Source of the DNA: Marinirhabdus sp963793275
Lineage (GTDB): Bacteria; Bacteroidota; Bacteroidia; Flavobacteriales; Flavobacteriaceae
Assembly: GCA_963793275.1 (NCBI GenBank)
Contig: CAWBZL010000003.1
Span: 496,001 to 560,000, forward strand
DNA: 64,000 nt
Direction: 5' to 3'
The notes under the pieces were generated by a model. It was not told the origin of the DNA. It saw nothing but the letters and a program-made list of their open reading frames with translations, and ran no database searches. The translations under genes and the position numbers were made by a program. The stretch's first letter is position 1; every line of letters starts with the position of its first letter. Shown piece after piece: positions 16,640-25,249 of this stretch.

Positions 16640-19078
16640 ATGAACTCATTTATGAAACTGAATTACCATTTATTAATACTTTTCTTGCTCTGTGGAAACA
16701 TCCTTTGCAACGCCCAATTTTTAGATAAAAAGAAGAAGCTGCAACGTTTTGATGGATATTTCAATTTTCAATATTCCGAAGCCGATGGAGAAATCTATCT
16801 GGAAGTCCCCAAAGATAAATTAGAAGAAGAATTTCTCTACGTACATTCCCTTCGTACCGGACTGGGAAGTAACGACATAGGTTTGGATCGCGGGCAACTG
16901 GGAGACCAGGCGATTGTAAAATTTGTGAAGAGTGGTAATAAGTTATTATTATTTCAACCTAACATAAACTATCGCGCCACTACTACGAATGCTTTGGAAA
17001 AAAAGTCTATTGCCGAAGCGTTTGCAACTTCGGTACTATACGGTTTCGAAATTAAAGATACGCTTAACAGCAACTTTGTTATAGACCTTTCACCATTTTT
17101 ACTGGAAGATGCGCATGGGGTAGCCAAACGATTAAAAGATGGTAAACAAGGAAACTACAAAGCAGACAAAACTAGAAACTCCCTTTGGATGGAGCGAACC
17201 AAATCCTTTCCAAAAAACACAGAATTTGAAGCCTTATTAACGTTTGTAGGCGAGCCAACGGGGGGAAACATTAAAAGTGTAGCGCCAGATGCTACGTCGG
17301 TTTCTGTGATACAGCACCATAGTTTTGTGGAATTGCCGGACAGTGGGTATACCCCACGAGAATTTGATCCCCGAAGTGGCTCTTTTTCTATTTCATATCA
17401 GGATTATAGTACGCCCATCTGGGAACCCCTCACCAAGCGATTTATTACCCGCCACAGATTGGAGAAGAAAAACCCGATGGCCGTTACAAGTGAAGCCAAA
17501 GAGCCAATTATTTATTATCTGGATCCGGGGACACCAGAGCCGGTAAGATCTGCGTTGTTAGAAGGCGCACGATGGTGGAATCAGGCATTTGAGGCAATTG
17601 GATATATTGATGCATTTCAGGTACAAATGCTCCCGGAAAATGCAGACCCCATGGATGTTCGTTACAATGTAATACAATGGGTGCACCGGAGTACGCGTGG
17701 TTGGAGTTACGGAGGTAGCGTAATAGATCCCAGGACGGGCGAAATAATTAAAGGACATGTTAGTTTGGGAAGTTTGCGTATTCGTCAGGATTTTATGATC
17801 GCTCAGGCATTAATGAATAAGCCTTTTGAAAATGAAACCAGTGATAGCAATGAGCCTATGTTGGAAATGGCACTTGCCAGAATACGGCAATTAAGCGCTC
17901 ACGAAGTAGGGCATACGTTGGGTTTTGCACATAATTTTTCTGCCAGCACCAACGACAGAGCGAGTGTGATGGATTATCCGCATCCTACCTTAACACTGAA
18001 AGGAAAAGAAGTAGATTTCAGCAACGCGTATGCAACGGGAATAGGCGATTGGGATAAGGTTACGGTGGCATATAGTTATAGCAATCCGCCGCAAGGCACA
18101 GCTTCTCTCCAGGATTATTTGAATGGTATTCTTGAAAGAGCACAAAAAAACGGACTGCAATATATCACCGATAGCGATGCACGGGCGCAAGGAGGAGCCC
18201 ACGCAAAAGCGCATTTGTGGGATAATGGAAAAGAGGCATCGGAAGAATTGGGAGCTATGCTGAACCTTAGAAAACAAGCAATTGCTAATTTTTCTGAAGA
18301 TAATATTAGAAACGGGGAGCCTTATTCAGTTTTAGAAGATGTATTTGTCCCTTTATATTTTTACCATCGTTTTCAAACTGAAGCTGCCGTAAAACTTATT
18401 GGCGGTATGGAGTATACGTATGCAGTAAAAGGGGACGGCCAATTAATTACACAAGCCCTTCCGAAGAAAGAGCAACAAAAAGCTCTGCAAGCTGTCTTGG
18501 AAACGCTGAAAGCCGAAAACCTTGCGATTCCGGAAGATAAATTAAAACTATTTCCGCCAAGAGCTTACGGGTATTCGAGAAACAGAGAAAGCTTTAAAAG
18601 CAACAACGGCGTTGCTTTTGACGCATTAGGAGCTGTAGCAACCGCCAGTGATATGACGTTGGAACTATTACTAAATCCGCAACGCGCTAACCGATTGATA
18701 CAGCAAAAAGCACAGGACAAAAAAGGGATGGGGTACGATGATGTATTACAGGAAACTACGGCAACTGTATTTTCTTTAGCTGAACAGGATGCCTATAGAA
18801 AGGAAGTGCAACAGACCATTCAGTTTGTGTATTTGCAACGTTTAATGAATCTGGCTTTACACGAGGAAAGCATTCCGCAAACAAGAGCGCTGGCAAACAA
18901 AACGATCGAGGATATTTCAGAAACATTAAGTACATCAAATACGTTTCAGAAGCAGTTGTTACGGGAGATAAAGCAATTTCAGGACAAACCGGAAAATTTT
19001 AAACGGTTTCCAACTCCTAAGATTCCCGACGGAAGCCCTATTGGTAGTTTTGAATGTTTGGTAGAAACGAGAGGTTAA
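16640..19078 (+). CDS. Secreted zinc metalloprotease with HEXXHXXGXXH motif (DUF5117/DUF4953 type)
   Basis: 812 aa. A signal peptide is present (about 1-25, ending ILCNAQF); a second ATG 12 nt downstream is an equally plausible start. The zinc site is unmistakable: HEVGHTLGFAH with His421, Glu422, His425 and His431, followed by SVMDYP (~447), a Met-turn like that of metzincins. Flanking domains match the large flavobacterial metalloproteases of this class (an N-terminal FDGYFNFQY...EIYLEVPKDKLEEEFLY region and a long helical C-terminal part). No T9SS sorting domain is visible, so it probably acts in the periplasm or is released by another route. The substrate is unknown. Confidence 0.9.
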   Translation: MNSFMKLNYHLLILFLLCGNILCNAQFLDKKKKLQRFDGYFNFQYSEADGEIYLEVPKDKLEEEFLYVHSLRTGLGSNDIGLDRGQLGDQAIVKFVKSGNKLLLFQPNINYRATTTNALEKKSIAEAFATSVLYGFEIKDTLNSNFVIDLSPFLLEDAHGVAKRLKDGKQGNYKADKTRNSLWMERTKSFPKNTEFEALLTFVGEPTGGNIKSVAPDATSVSVIQHHSFVELPDSGYTPREFDPRSGSFSISYQDYSTPIWEPLTKRFITRHRLEKKNPMAVTSEAKEPIIYYLDPGTPEPVRSALLEGARWWNQAFEAIGYIDAFQVQMLPENADPMDVRYNVIQWVHRSTRGWSYGGSVIDPRTGEIIKGHVSLGSLRIRQDFMIAQALMNKPFENETSDSNEPMLEMALARIRQLSAHEVGHTLGFAHNFSASTNDRASVMDYPHPTLTLKGKEVDFSNAYATGIGDWDKVTVAYSYSNPPQGTASLQDYLNGILERAQKNGLQYITDSDARAQGGAHAKAHLWDNGKEASEELGAMLNLRKQAIANFSEDNIRNGEPYSVLEDVFVPLYFYHRFQTEAAVKLIGGMEYTYAVKGDGQLITQALPKKEQQKALQAVLETLKAENLAIPEDKLKLFPPRAYGYSRNRESFKSNNGVAFDALGAVATASDMTLELLLNPQRANRLIQQKAQDKKGMGYDDVLQETTATVFSLAEQDAYRKEVQQTIQFVYLQRLMNLALHEESIPQTRALANKTIEDISETLSTSNTFQKQLLREIKQFQDKPENFKRFPTPKIPDGSPIGSFECLVETRG

Positions 19079-19210
19079 GTGCTGTTGTTAACCTGAAAAT
19101 GATTGTTGAGATTTCTTTGCATACGATTTTTTGAATACTGTATTTCGCTTTTTAAATCGGTCGGACTATCTATTAATTTACGTACATTTATCCAACTTAA
19201 ATTTCATACT

Positions 19211-19834
19211 ATGAAAACAATAACCTCATTATTACTGGTGTTATTTTGCGGTACGATGGCAGCCCAAAAAGATATGGCTTCGGTAGAAGCGCAAGTAGCA
19301 GATTTTACCACAAAGCTGGAATCCCGAAATATTGACACGTATTTTACAACCATGCGTTATTGCGCTGGCGAGATAAAAATGTTTGTAATGCCGGACGGCT
19401 CACGATGTGCTTCCCAAGGGACCTATGCTGCCGGGTACGTGGTTTGGATGGAAAATGAAGAAACCATGATCAACAAGATTGATAATTGCGGAATGTTCGC
19501 TTCGGTAGCTTTAGAATCTAACGAGCTTTTTAACTATTTTCAGGAAAATGTAGCCGCGCTTCAGAATAACAAAGTAAAACCTTACGAAATTGAAGGAGCA
19601 GCTGGTGGGCCTATCCTTAGAACCGAAATAAACGATTGCCATAAAAAGTATACATTTGTGGAAGAAGCCACTGAAGGTACCCAACAGTTTAGACCGTTTG
19701 ACCTTACCAATGGTGCTCGTGAAAAAAACCTGAATTATGACTACAACCAGGGCCTTGAAACTACCAGGCTGGATGTAATGATGGATGGTGTAATTACAAA
19801 GTATGAAGCAGGCGATACCTATAGACGCGTGTAA
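19211..19834 (+). CDS. Conserved secreted hypothetical protein
   Basis: 207 aa from the ATG at 19211, chosen because it begins a clean signal peptide (MKTITSLLLVLFCGTMAAQ); the frame is open further upstream but without a leader. The mature protein has four or five Cys (for example RYCAGEIK, SRCASQG, NCGMF and NDCHKKY), so disulfides in the periplasm are likely. No catalytic motif was recognised. It lies 26 nt before the threonine aldolase gene, but a functional tie is not evident. Confidence 0.7.
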   Translation: MKTITSLLLVLFCGTMAAQKDMASVEAQVADFTTKLESRNIDTYFTTMRYCAGEIKMFVMPDGSRCASQGTYAAGYVVWMENEETMINKIDNCGMFASVALESNELFNYFQENVAALQNNKVKPYEIEGAAGGPILRTEINDCHKKYTFVEEATEGTQQFRPFDLTNGAREKNLNYDYNQGLETTRLDVMMDGVITKYEAGDTYRRV

Positions 19835-19860
19835 GGACTTTTTTTCAAAAGAAACTATCA

Positions 19861-20883
19861 ATGATAATAGATTTACGAAGTGATACCGTAACTAAACCTA
19901 CGGAAGGAATGTTACAGGCTATTTTGAACGCCAAAACGGGTGACGATGTGTATAAGGAGGATCCAACTGTAAATGAGTTGGAAAGGCGTGTGGCAGCCTT
20001 TTTTGGAATGGACGAAGCGCTCTTTTTTCCAACGGGAAGTATGGCGAATCAGGCAGCAATTAAGTTACATACCCAACCAGGAGAGCAATTAATTTGCGAT
20101 AAATGGGCCCATGTATATAATTATGAAGGCGGTGGCGTTTCCTTTAATAGCGGAGTTTCCTGTAAGTTGGTAGATGGCGATAGGGGGATGATCACTGCTC
20201 AGCAGGTTTTAGAAAATATTAATCCGCCAGATTTTTATCACAGTCCGTTAACCTCTTTGGTTTGTTTGGAAAACACGACCAATAAGGGCGGTGGTGCGTG
20301 TTACGACGTTGCTGAAATTGAAAAAATTAAGAAGGTTTGCAACGAACACTCTTTGGGGCTTCATTTAGACGGAGCCAGATTAATGAATGCGCTGGTAGCA
20401 ACAGATGAAGACCCGAAGCGCTTCGGGAAGATGTTCGATACTATTTCGTTGTGCTTTAGTAAAGGGTTGGGAACTCCTTTGGGAACCGTGCTGGCAGGAA
20501 AAAAAGAACTGATGAAAAATGCCATTCGCATTCGTAAAGTATTGGGAGGTGGGATGCGTCAGGTAGGTTTTATGGCTGCCGCGGGATTGTATGCTTTGGA
20601 TAACAATGTAGATCGCTTAGCTGAAGATCATAAAAAAGCGTTAGAGATTTCTACCGTATTGTCACAGGTTGCTTATGTATCAAAAGTAGAACCTACTGAA
20701 ACTAACATAGTAATATTCTACCTTTCAGAAGGAGTTAATGAAGAAAAATTTATAAAAGATCTTGAGAATAAAGATATTCGAATAAGTAATATGGGCCATG
20801 GGAAACTTCGCGTAGTGACTCATCTGGATTATAGCAATACTATGCACGATAGGTTTCTTTCCATCCTTAAAGCGTACGCATAA
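19861..20883 (+). CDS. ltaE: Low-specificity L-threonine aldolase family protein
   Basis: 340 aa, fold-type I PLP enzyme splitting L-threonine/allo-threonine into glycine and acetaldehyde. Conserved features: N-terminal DLRSDTVTKPT (residues 4-14), GDDVYxEDPTVNELE (~31-45), the LHLDGARLMNA block with the PLP-pyridine Asp (~165), and the Schiff-base lysine in CFSKGLGTPLG (~200). It is closed by a terminator shared with the convergent gene at 20932. Confidence 0.92.
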   Translation: MIIDLRSDTVTKPTEGMLQAILNAKTGDDVYKEDPTVNELERRVAAFFGMDEALFFPTGSMANQAAIKLHTQPGEQLICDKWAHVYNYEGGGVSFNSGVSCKLVDGDRGMITAQQVLENINPPDFYHSPLTSLVCLENTTNKGGGACYDVAEIEKIKKVCNEHSLGLHLDGARLMNALVATDEDPKRFGKMFDTISLCFSKGLGTPLGTVLAGKKELMKNAIRIRKVLGGGMRQVGFMAAAGLYALDNNVDRLAEDHKKALEISTVLSQVAYVSKVEPTETNIVIFYLSEGVNEEKFIKDLENKDIRISNMGHGKLRVVTHLDYSNTMHDRFLSILKAYA

Positions 20884-20884
20884 A

Positions 20885-20911
20885 AAAAGTACGTTTTTAA
20901 AACGTACTTTT
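20885..20911. terminator. Bidirectional terminator
   Basis: AAAAGTACGTT pairs with AACGTACTTTT around a short T/A loop, between the convergent aldolase and YegP-like genes. A and T runs on each side serve both directions. Confidence 0.85.
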
Positions 20912-20931
20912 AATAGTGTTAAACTGGCGTA

Positions 20932-21252
20932 TTATTCTGCTTCCTTCATTTCTGCTCCGGGAGCATTTTTCTTTACAGATGCTATTCCGTTATGCATTCC
21001 GGACTCGCTCGCATACATTTGGCTGCTTCCTATTACCTGACCGTTTGTAGATTTTAAGTTGAAATGAAACTTACCATTTTTGGCAGTCTTTTTTTCATAC
21101 ATATCATCATTTTCGCAGTTTTTCTGAACAGAGGCAATACCATTTTTAGCGGCAGCTTTAGTATTATACATTTCACTTGAAAGAATTACCTGACTATTCC
21201 CTGCTTTTAATACAAAGTGAAATTGATCGTCTTTCTTTTTTAATTCGAACAT
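20932..21252 (-). CDS. YegP/DUF1508 tandem-repeat protein
   Basis: 106 aa made of two DUF1508 repeats of about 50 residues: FHFVLKAGNSQVILSSEMY...KNGIASVQKN and FHFNLKSTNGQVIGSSQMY...HNGIASVKKN. This small alpha/beta fold occurs widely, often in two copies, and its role is unknown (some are stress-induced). It is monocistronic, with an A/T-rich leader. Confidence 0.9.
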   Translation of the reverse strand: MFELKKKDDQFHFVLKAGNSQVILSSEMYNTKAAAKNGIASVQKNCENDDMYEKKTAKNGKFHFNLKSTNGQVIGSSQMYASESGMHNGIASVKKNAPGAEMKEAE

Positions 21253-21410
21253 GATATTAGGTTTTATAATTAATTAGAAACCTCAATATCGTAAAAAATG
21301 CCGTTTGAGGCAATAATTTTATTGAAAAAGTTAATTATATATCAACAATACCGGGTAAATAATTTAATATTATCAGTGCTAGCTAAATATCCTACTATTT
21401 TAGTCTTTTC

Positions 21411-21740
21411 TTATTTGCCCATTAAGCCATCCATTCCGGGAATATTGGGCATTCCTTCTTTTGCAACAGCGGCCAATTCTGCTTCATTAATGCCCGTAGC
21501 TTTTTCAATTGCTTTATTAAGTGTAAGTATTAAGTAGTCTTCCAGTTGTTCTTTGTCTTCCAGTAAACTATCGTCAACTTCAATTTTTTTGATCTTGCGG
21601 TTAGCAGTGAGGGTAACTTTAAGCAACCCGTCGTTGCTTTGCTCATCAATTAAAACGGTATCTAATCGTTTTTTTGTAGCTTCTACTTTGGCCTGGGTTT
21701 CTTTTAATTTACCCATCATTCCCATTAAATCTCCAAACAT
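21411..21740 (-). CDS. YbaB/EbfC family nucleoid-associated protein
   Basis: 109 aa from the ATG at 21740 (MFGDLMGMMGKLKETQAKV), which matches the family start; the frame is open a further 14 codons but would run over the promoter. Members form a dimeric tweezer that binds DNA without strict sequence specificity. Coiled helices 1-35, a central beta region (VTANRKIKKIEVDDSLL) and a Gly/Met/Pro-rich tail (MPNIPGMDGLMGK) are typical of Bacteroidota. It is divergent from the S9 peptidase gene. Confidence 0.92.
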   Translation of the reverse strand: MFGDLMGMMGKLKETQAKVEATKKRLDTVLIDEQSNDGLLKVTLTANRKIKKIEVDDSLLEDKEQLEDYLILTLNKAIEKATGINEAELAAVAKEGMPNIPGMDGLMGK

Positions 21741-21763
21741 AATTTTCAGTTTTATTATAGATG

Positions 21764-21790
21764 CAAATTTAGTACTTTGCATCGATACAA
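21764..21790 (-). promoter_or_regulatory. Probable promoter of the ybaB-like gene
   Basis: On the minus strand TTG (complement of 21788-21790) is followed after 16 nt by TAAATTTG (complement of 21764-21771), which matches the TAnnTTTG -7 element; the ATG is 23 nt further on. Confidence 0.5.
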
Positions 21791-21805
21791 ATCAACTCTA
21801 ACTAA

Positions 21806-23947
21806 ATGAAAAATCTCACACTCATTTCCGCAGCTTGCCTTATTTTTGCCGTCGCTTGTAAAGACACTAAAACTTCAGAATCTAAAAAAGAAATGGACAT
21901 AACCCCTCCAAAAGCCGAAAAGATTGCCAAAAACCTGGAAATGCACGGCGATGTGCGACTAGATGAATATTATTGGCTTAACGATAAAGAGAATCCGGAA
22001 GTGATTGATTATCTGGAGCGTGAGAATGATTATTACGACAAGATCACCGCACATACTAAAAATTTTCAGACAAATTTGTTTGAAGAAATGAAAAGCCGTA
22101 TCAAAGAAGATGATGCTTCTGTGCCTTATTTTTATAATGGCTATTACTATATTACCCGTTTTGAAACAGGGCAGGATTACCCGATCTATTCCCGTAAAAA
22201 AGCAACACTGGACGCACCCGAAGAAATCATGTTTAATGTAAATGAGATGGCAAAAGACCATACATATTACAACGTAAACGGAATTAACGTAAGTCCGGAC
22301 AATAAATGGGTAGCTTTTGGAGTGGACACCGTAAGCAGAAGAAAGTATACCATTCACCTTAAAAACCTGGTAACGGGAGAAATTATCCCGGAAAGTATTC
22401 CCTTAACTACAGGAGGCTCTACCTGGGCAAATGACAGTAAAACTTTATTTTACACTAAGAAAGACGAACAAACCCTTAGAAGTAATCAGATCTTTCGCCA
22501 CGTAAAAGGAACAGATACTTCAAAAGACCAACTCATTTTTACCGAAGAAGACGAAACCTTCGGCACCTATGTTTACAAAACAAAATCTGAAGAATGGTTG
22601 GTAATAGGAAGTTATAGTACTTTGACTTCTGAATTTCAAATCTTAAATGCGAACAGGCCTGAAGGAGATTTTAAAATATTTCAGCCAAGAACACGTGGAT
22701 TAGAATATAGTATTTCACATTACGGAGACGAATTTTATGTTATAACCAATTTGGACAACGCAACCAATTTCAAACTCATGAAAACTCCGGAAACTAAGAC
22801 TTCATTAGAAAATTGGGTGGAGGTGATCCCGCATAGAAAGAATGTATTTTTGGAAGATATCGATATTTTTAAAGATTATCTGGTAGTAAGCGAGCGGGAC
22901 AATGGGTTAAATAGGATTCATATTAAAAGATGGGATGGTACCCAGGAGTATTATCTTCCGTTTACCAGTGAAACCTACACAGCGTCTACAACGACTAATA
23001 TTGAATTTGACACTAAAATTTTGCGTTATGCCTACAATTCTTTAGGAACTCCAGCGTCTATCATAGACTTTAACATGGAAACCAAAGAGAGAGAAGTAAA
23101 AAAACAAAGCGAAGTTTTGGGAGGGGCATTTAATCCTGCCAATTATGAGGAAAAACGTGTGTGGGCCACAGCGAATGACGGCACAAGGATCCCTGTGAGT
23201 ATGATTTACAGAAAAGGAATTAAAATGGACGGTTCTAATCCATTGCTACAGTATGGCTACGGAAGTTATGGCGCTACCATAGATCCCTATTTTTCTTCTG
23301 TTAGACTAAGTTTGCTGGACAGAGGTTTTATTTATGCCATTGCACACGTTCGCGGCGGGCAATATTTGGGAAGACAATGGTATGAGAACGGAAAATTATT
23401 AACCAAAAAGAACACCTTTACCGATTTTATAGATGTTTCCAAATTTCTTATTGCTGAAGGATATACATCTCCATCACATTTGTATGCTTCAGGCGGTTCT
23501 GCCGGTGGTCTTTTAATGGGAGCTGTGGTAAATATGGCGCCGGAACTATACAATGGTGTTGTAGCTTCTGTACCTTTTGTAGATGTGGTGACAACTATGC
23601 TGGACGACAGTATTCCGCTTACTACGGGAGAATATGATGAATGGGGAAATCCTAACGAAAAAGAATATTACGATTATATGAAATCCTATTCACCCTACGA
23701 TAATGTAAAAGCACTTGCGTATCCAAATATGTTAATCACGACTGGCTTGCACGACTCGCAAGTGCAGTATTTTGAGCCGGCAAAGTGGGTTGCCAGAATG
23801 AGAGACCTTAAAAAAGGTGATAATCTATTATTGTTCCATATCAATATGGATGCAGGACACGGGGGAGCTTCAGGACGTTTTGAGGCTTTAAAGGAGGTGG
23901 CAAGGGATTATTCTTTTCTACTTGATTTGGAAGGTAAAACAGAGTAA
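21806..23947 (+). CDS. S9 family oligopeptidase (oligopeptidase B-like lipoprotein)
   Basis: 713 aa. A lipoprotein signal with lipobox FAVAC (~Cys18) indicates a membrane-anchored periplasmic or outer-membrane enzyme. An N-terminal seven-bladed beta-propeller (~70-440) gates a C-terminal alpha/beta-hydrolase with GGSAGG (Ser565), LHDSQV (Asp650) and AGHGG (His685). It cleaves short peptides, in the PtrB subgroup typically after basic residues; the acidic specificity residues were not checked. It could process peptides released by the extracellular proteases encoded in the same window. Confidence 0.92.
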   Translation: MKNLTLISAACLIFAVACKDTKTSESKKEMDITPPKAEKIAKNLEMHGDVRLDEYYWLNDKENPEVIDYLERENDYYDKITAHTKNFQTNLFEEMKSRIKEDDASVPYFYNGYYYITRFETGQDYPIYSRKKATLDAPEEIMFNVNEMAKDHTYYNVNGINVSPDNKWVAFGVDTVSRRKYTIHLKNLVTGEIIPESIPLTTGGSTWANDSKTLFYTKKDEQTLRSNQIFRHVKGTDTSKDQLIFTEEDETFGTYVYKTKSEEWLVIGSYSTLTSEFQILNANRPEGDFKIFQPRTRGLEYSISHYGDEFYVITNLDNATNFKLMKTPETKTSLENWVEVIPHRKNVFLEDIDIFKDYLVVSERDNGLNRIHIKRWDGTQEYYLPFTSETYTASTTTNIEFDTKILRYAYNSLGTPASIIDFNMETKEREVKKQSEVLGGAFNPANYEEKRVWATANDGTRIPVSMIYRKGIKMDGSNPLLQYGYGSYGATIDPYFSSVRLSLLDRGFIYAIAHVRGGQYLGRQWYENGKLLTKKNTFTDFIDVSKFLIAEGYTSPSHLYASGGSAGGLLMGAVVNMAPELYNGVVASVPFVDVVTTMLDDSIPLTTGEYDEWGNPNEKEYYDYMKSYSPYDNVKALAYPNMLITTGLHDSQVQYFEPAKWVARMRDLKKGDNLLLFHINMDAGHGGASGRFEALKEVARDYSFLLDLEGKTE

Positions 23948-23961
23948 TTCAATATTTTCAC

Positions 23962-23969
23962 TATCTTTG
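23962..23969 (+). promoter_or_regulatory. -7 promoter element before the PLP synthase gene
   Basis: TATCTTTG matches TAnnTTTG and lies 55 nt before the ATG at 24025; no clear TTG element is at the expected distance. Confidence 0.4.
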
Positions 23970-24024
23970 TAACCGAGTTTTAAAAAGTGCTGTGCACTCT
24001 TTTAAGTGAACCTAACTCCTCTAT

Positions 24025-25059
24025 ATGAAAGAAATTAAGGCTTACTCGAATGTGTTGGAACTAATTGGCAATACGCCACTGCTGCAACTCAATCGTATCA
24101 CCTCACAAATGACTGGGAATTTCTACGCAAAAGTAGAAGGTTTTAACCCCGGTCATTCAGCCAAGGATCGTATTGCACTTCATATTATCGAAAAAGCTGA
24201 AAAGCAAGGTATCCTAAAACCTGGCGACACTATTATTGAAACTACCAGTGGAAACACCGGATTTAGTATTGCTATGGTAAGTGTCTTAAAGGGATACGAA
24301 TGTATCCTGGCAGTGAGTTCAAAATCCTCAAAAGATAAAATAGATATGCTGCGCACGATGGGAGCTACGGTACATGTTTGCCCGGCTCACGTAGCTGCAG
24401 ACGACCCGCGTTCGTATTATGAAGTTGCGAAGCGTTTACATTCTGAAATTGCCAATTCAGTTTATATAAATCAGTATTTCAACACCCTTAATATTGAAGC
24501 ACATTACCAAACTACAGGACCCGAGATCTGGGAACAGACAGGTGGGCAAATTACACATTTGGTTGCGTGTAGTGGAACTGGCGGAACTATTTCGGGAACA
24601 GCGCGTTTTTTAAAAGAGCAAAACCCTGAGGTAAAAGTGATTGGTATAGATGCGTATGGATCTGTACTTCAGAAATATCACCAGACACGCGAGTTCGATA
24701 AAAATGAAATTTATCCATACCGTATTGAAGGTTTAGGAAAAAATTTAATTCCTGCGGCAACCGATTTTGATAGCATAGATGTTTTTATTAAGGTAACAGA
24801 TGAAGATAGCGCCCACACGGCGAGAGAACTCGCTAAAACGGAAGGTATCTTTGCAGGCTATACCAGTGGTGCAGCCGTTCAGGGCTTAAAGCAATTGGAT
24901 GAAGAAGGTGTCTTTGACAAAAATAGTGTTGTGGTAGTAATATTACCGGATCACGGATCAAGATATATGAGTAAGATCTATAGTGATGAGTGGATGGAAC
25001 AACAAGGTTTTACAGATACTACAAATCAAGTGACTAAAAAAGTTCAGTACGTAAAATAA
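24025..25059 (+). CDS. PLP-dependent cysteine synthase/CBS-like enzyme (possible cysteate synthase)
   Basis: 344 aa, fold-type II PLP enzyme. Lys47 in HSAKDRIAL is the Schiff-base residue, TTSGNTGFS (~73-81) binds the substrate carboxylate/phosphate, and SGTGGTISG (~178) is the PLP-phosphate loop. No CBS regulatory domain is present. Family reactions include O-acetylserine sulfhydrylase, cystathionine beta-synthase and, in sulfonolipid-making Bacteroidota, synthesis of L-cysteate. The next gene encodes an alpha-oxoamine synthase, whose homologues join cysteate or serine to a fatty acyl group, so the cysteate role is a real option. This is an inference from neighbourhood. Confidence 0.85.
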   Translation: MKEIKAYSNVLELIGNTPLLQLNRITSQMTGNFYAKVEGFNPGHSAKDRIALHIIEKAEKQGILKPGDTIIETTSGNTGFSIAMVSVLKGYECILAVSSKSSKDKIDMLRTMGATVHVCPAHVAADDPRSYYEVAKRLHSEIANSVYINQYFNTLNIEAHYQTTGPEIWEQTGGQITHLVACSGTGGTISGTARFLKEQNPEVKVIGIDAYGSVLQKYHQTREFDKNEIYPYRIEGLGKNLIPAATDFDSIDVFIKVTDEDSAHTARELAKTEGIFAGYTSGAAVQGLKQLDEEGVFDKNSVVVVILPDHGSRYMSKIYSDEWMEQQGFTDTTNQVTKKVQYVK

Positions 25060-25085
25060 AGAATTGTAAACAAAAAATTATCTAC

Positions 25086-25114
25086 ACCCGATGCAACCAG
25101 CGTCGGGTTTTTTT
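25086..25114 (+). terminator. Rho-independent terminator
   Basis: ACCCGATGC (25086-25094) pairs with GCGTCGGGT (25100-25108) with one G-U pair, followed by seven T. It separates the two PLP enzyme genes into different transcripts. Confidence 0.85.
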
Positions 25115-25191
25115 ATTAAAGGAAACGGTTCCTTTTAGCGTATGGGTAAACCGAAGTTGTATAAACTTAAATTCTGAAATCTAAAATAACA

Positions 25192-25221
25192 TTGCCATCA
25201 TGAATAAAATACCTATTTTTG
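25192..25221 (+). promoter_or_regulatory. Textbook Bacteroidota promoter
   Basis: TTG (25192-25194), exactly 19 nt, then TATTTTTG (25214-25221) fits the sigma-ABfr consensus TTG-N19-TAnnTTTG. The ATG of the alpha-oxoamine synthase is 29 nt after the box. Confidence 0.8.
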
Positions 25222-25249
25222 CCTTTCGTATTGAAATATAACACTATTG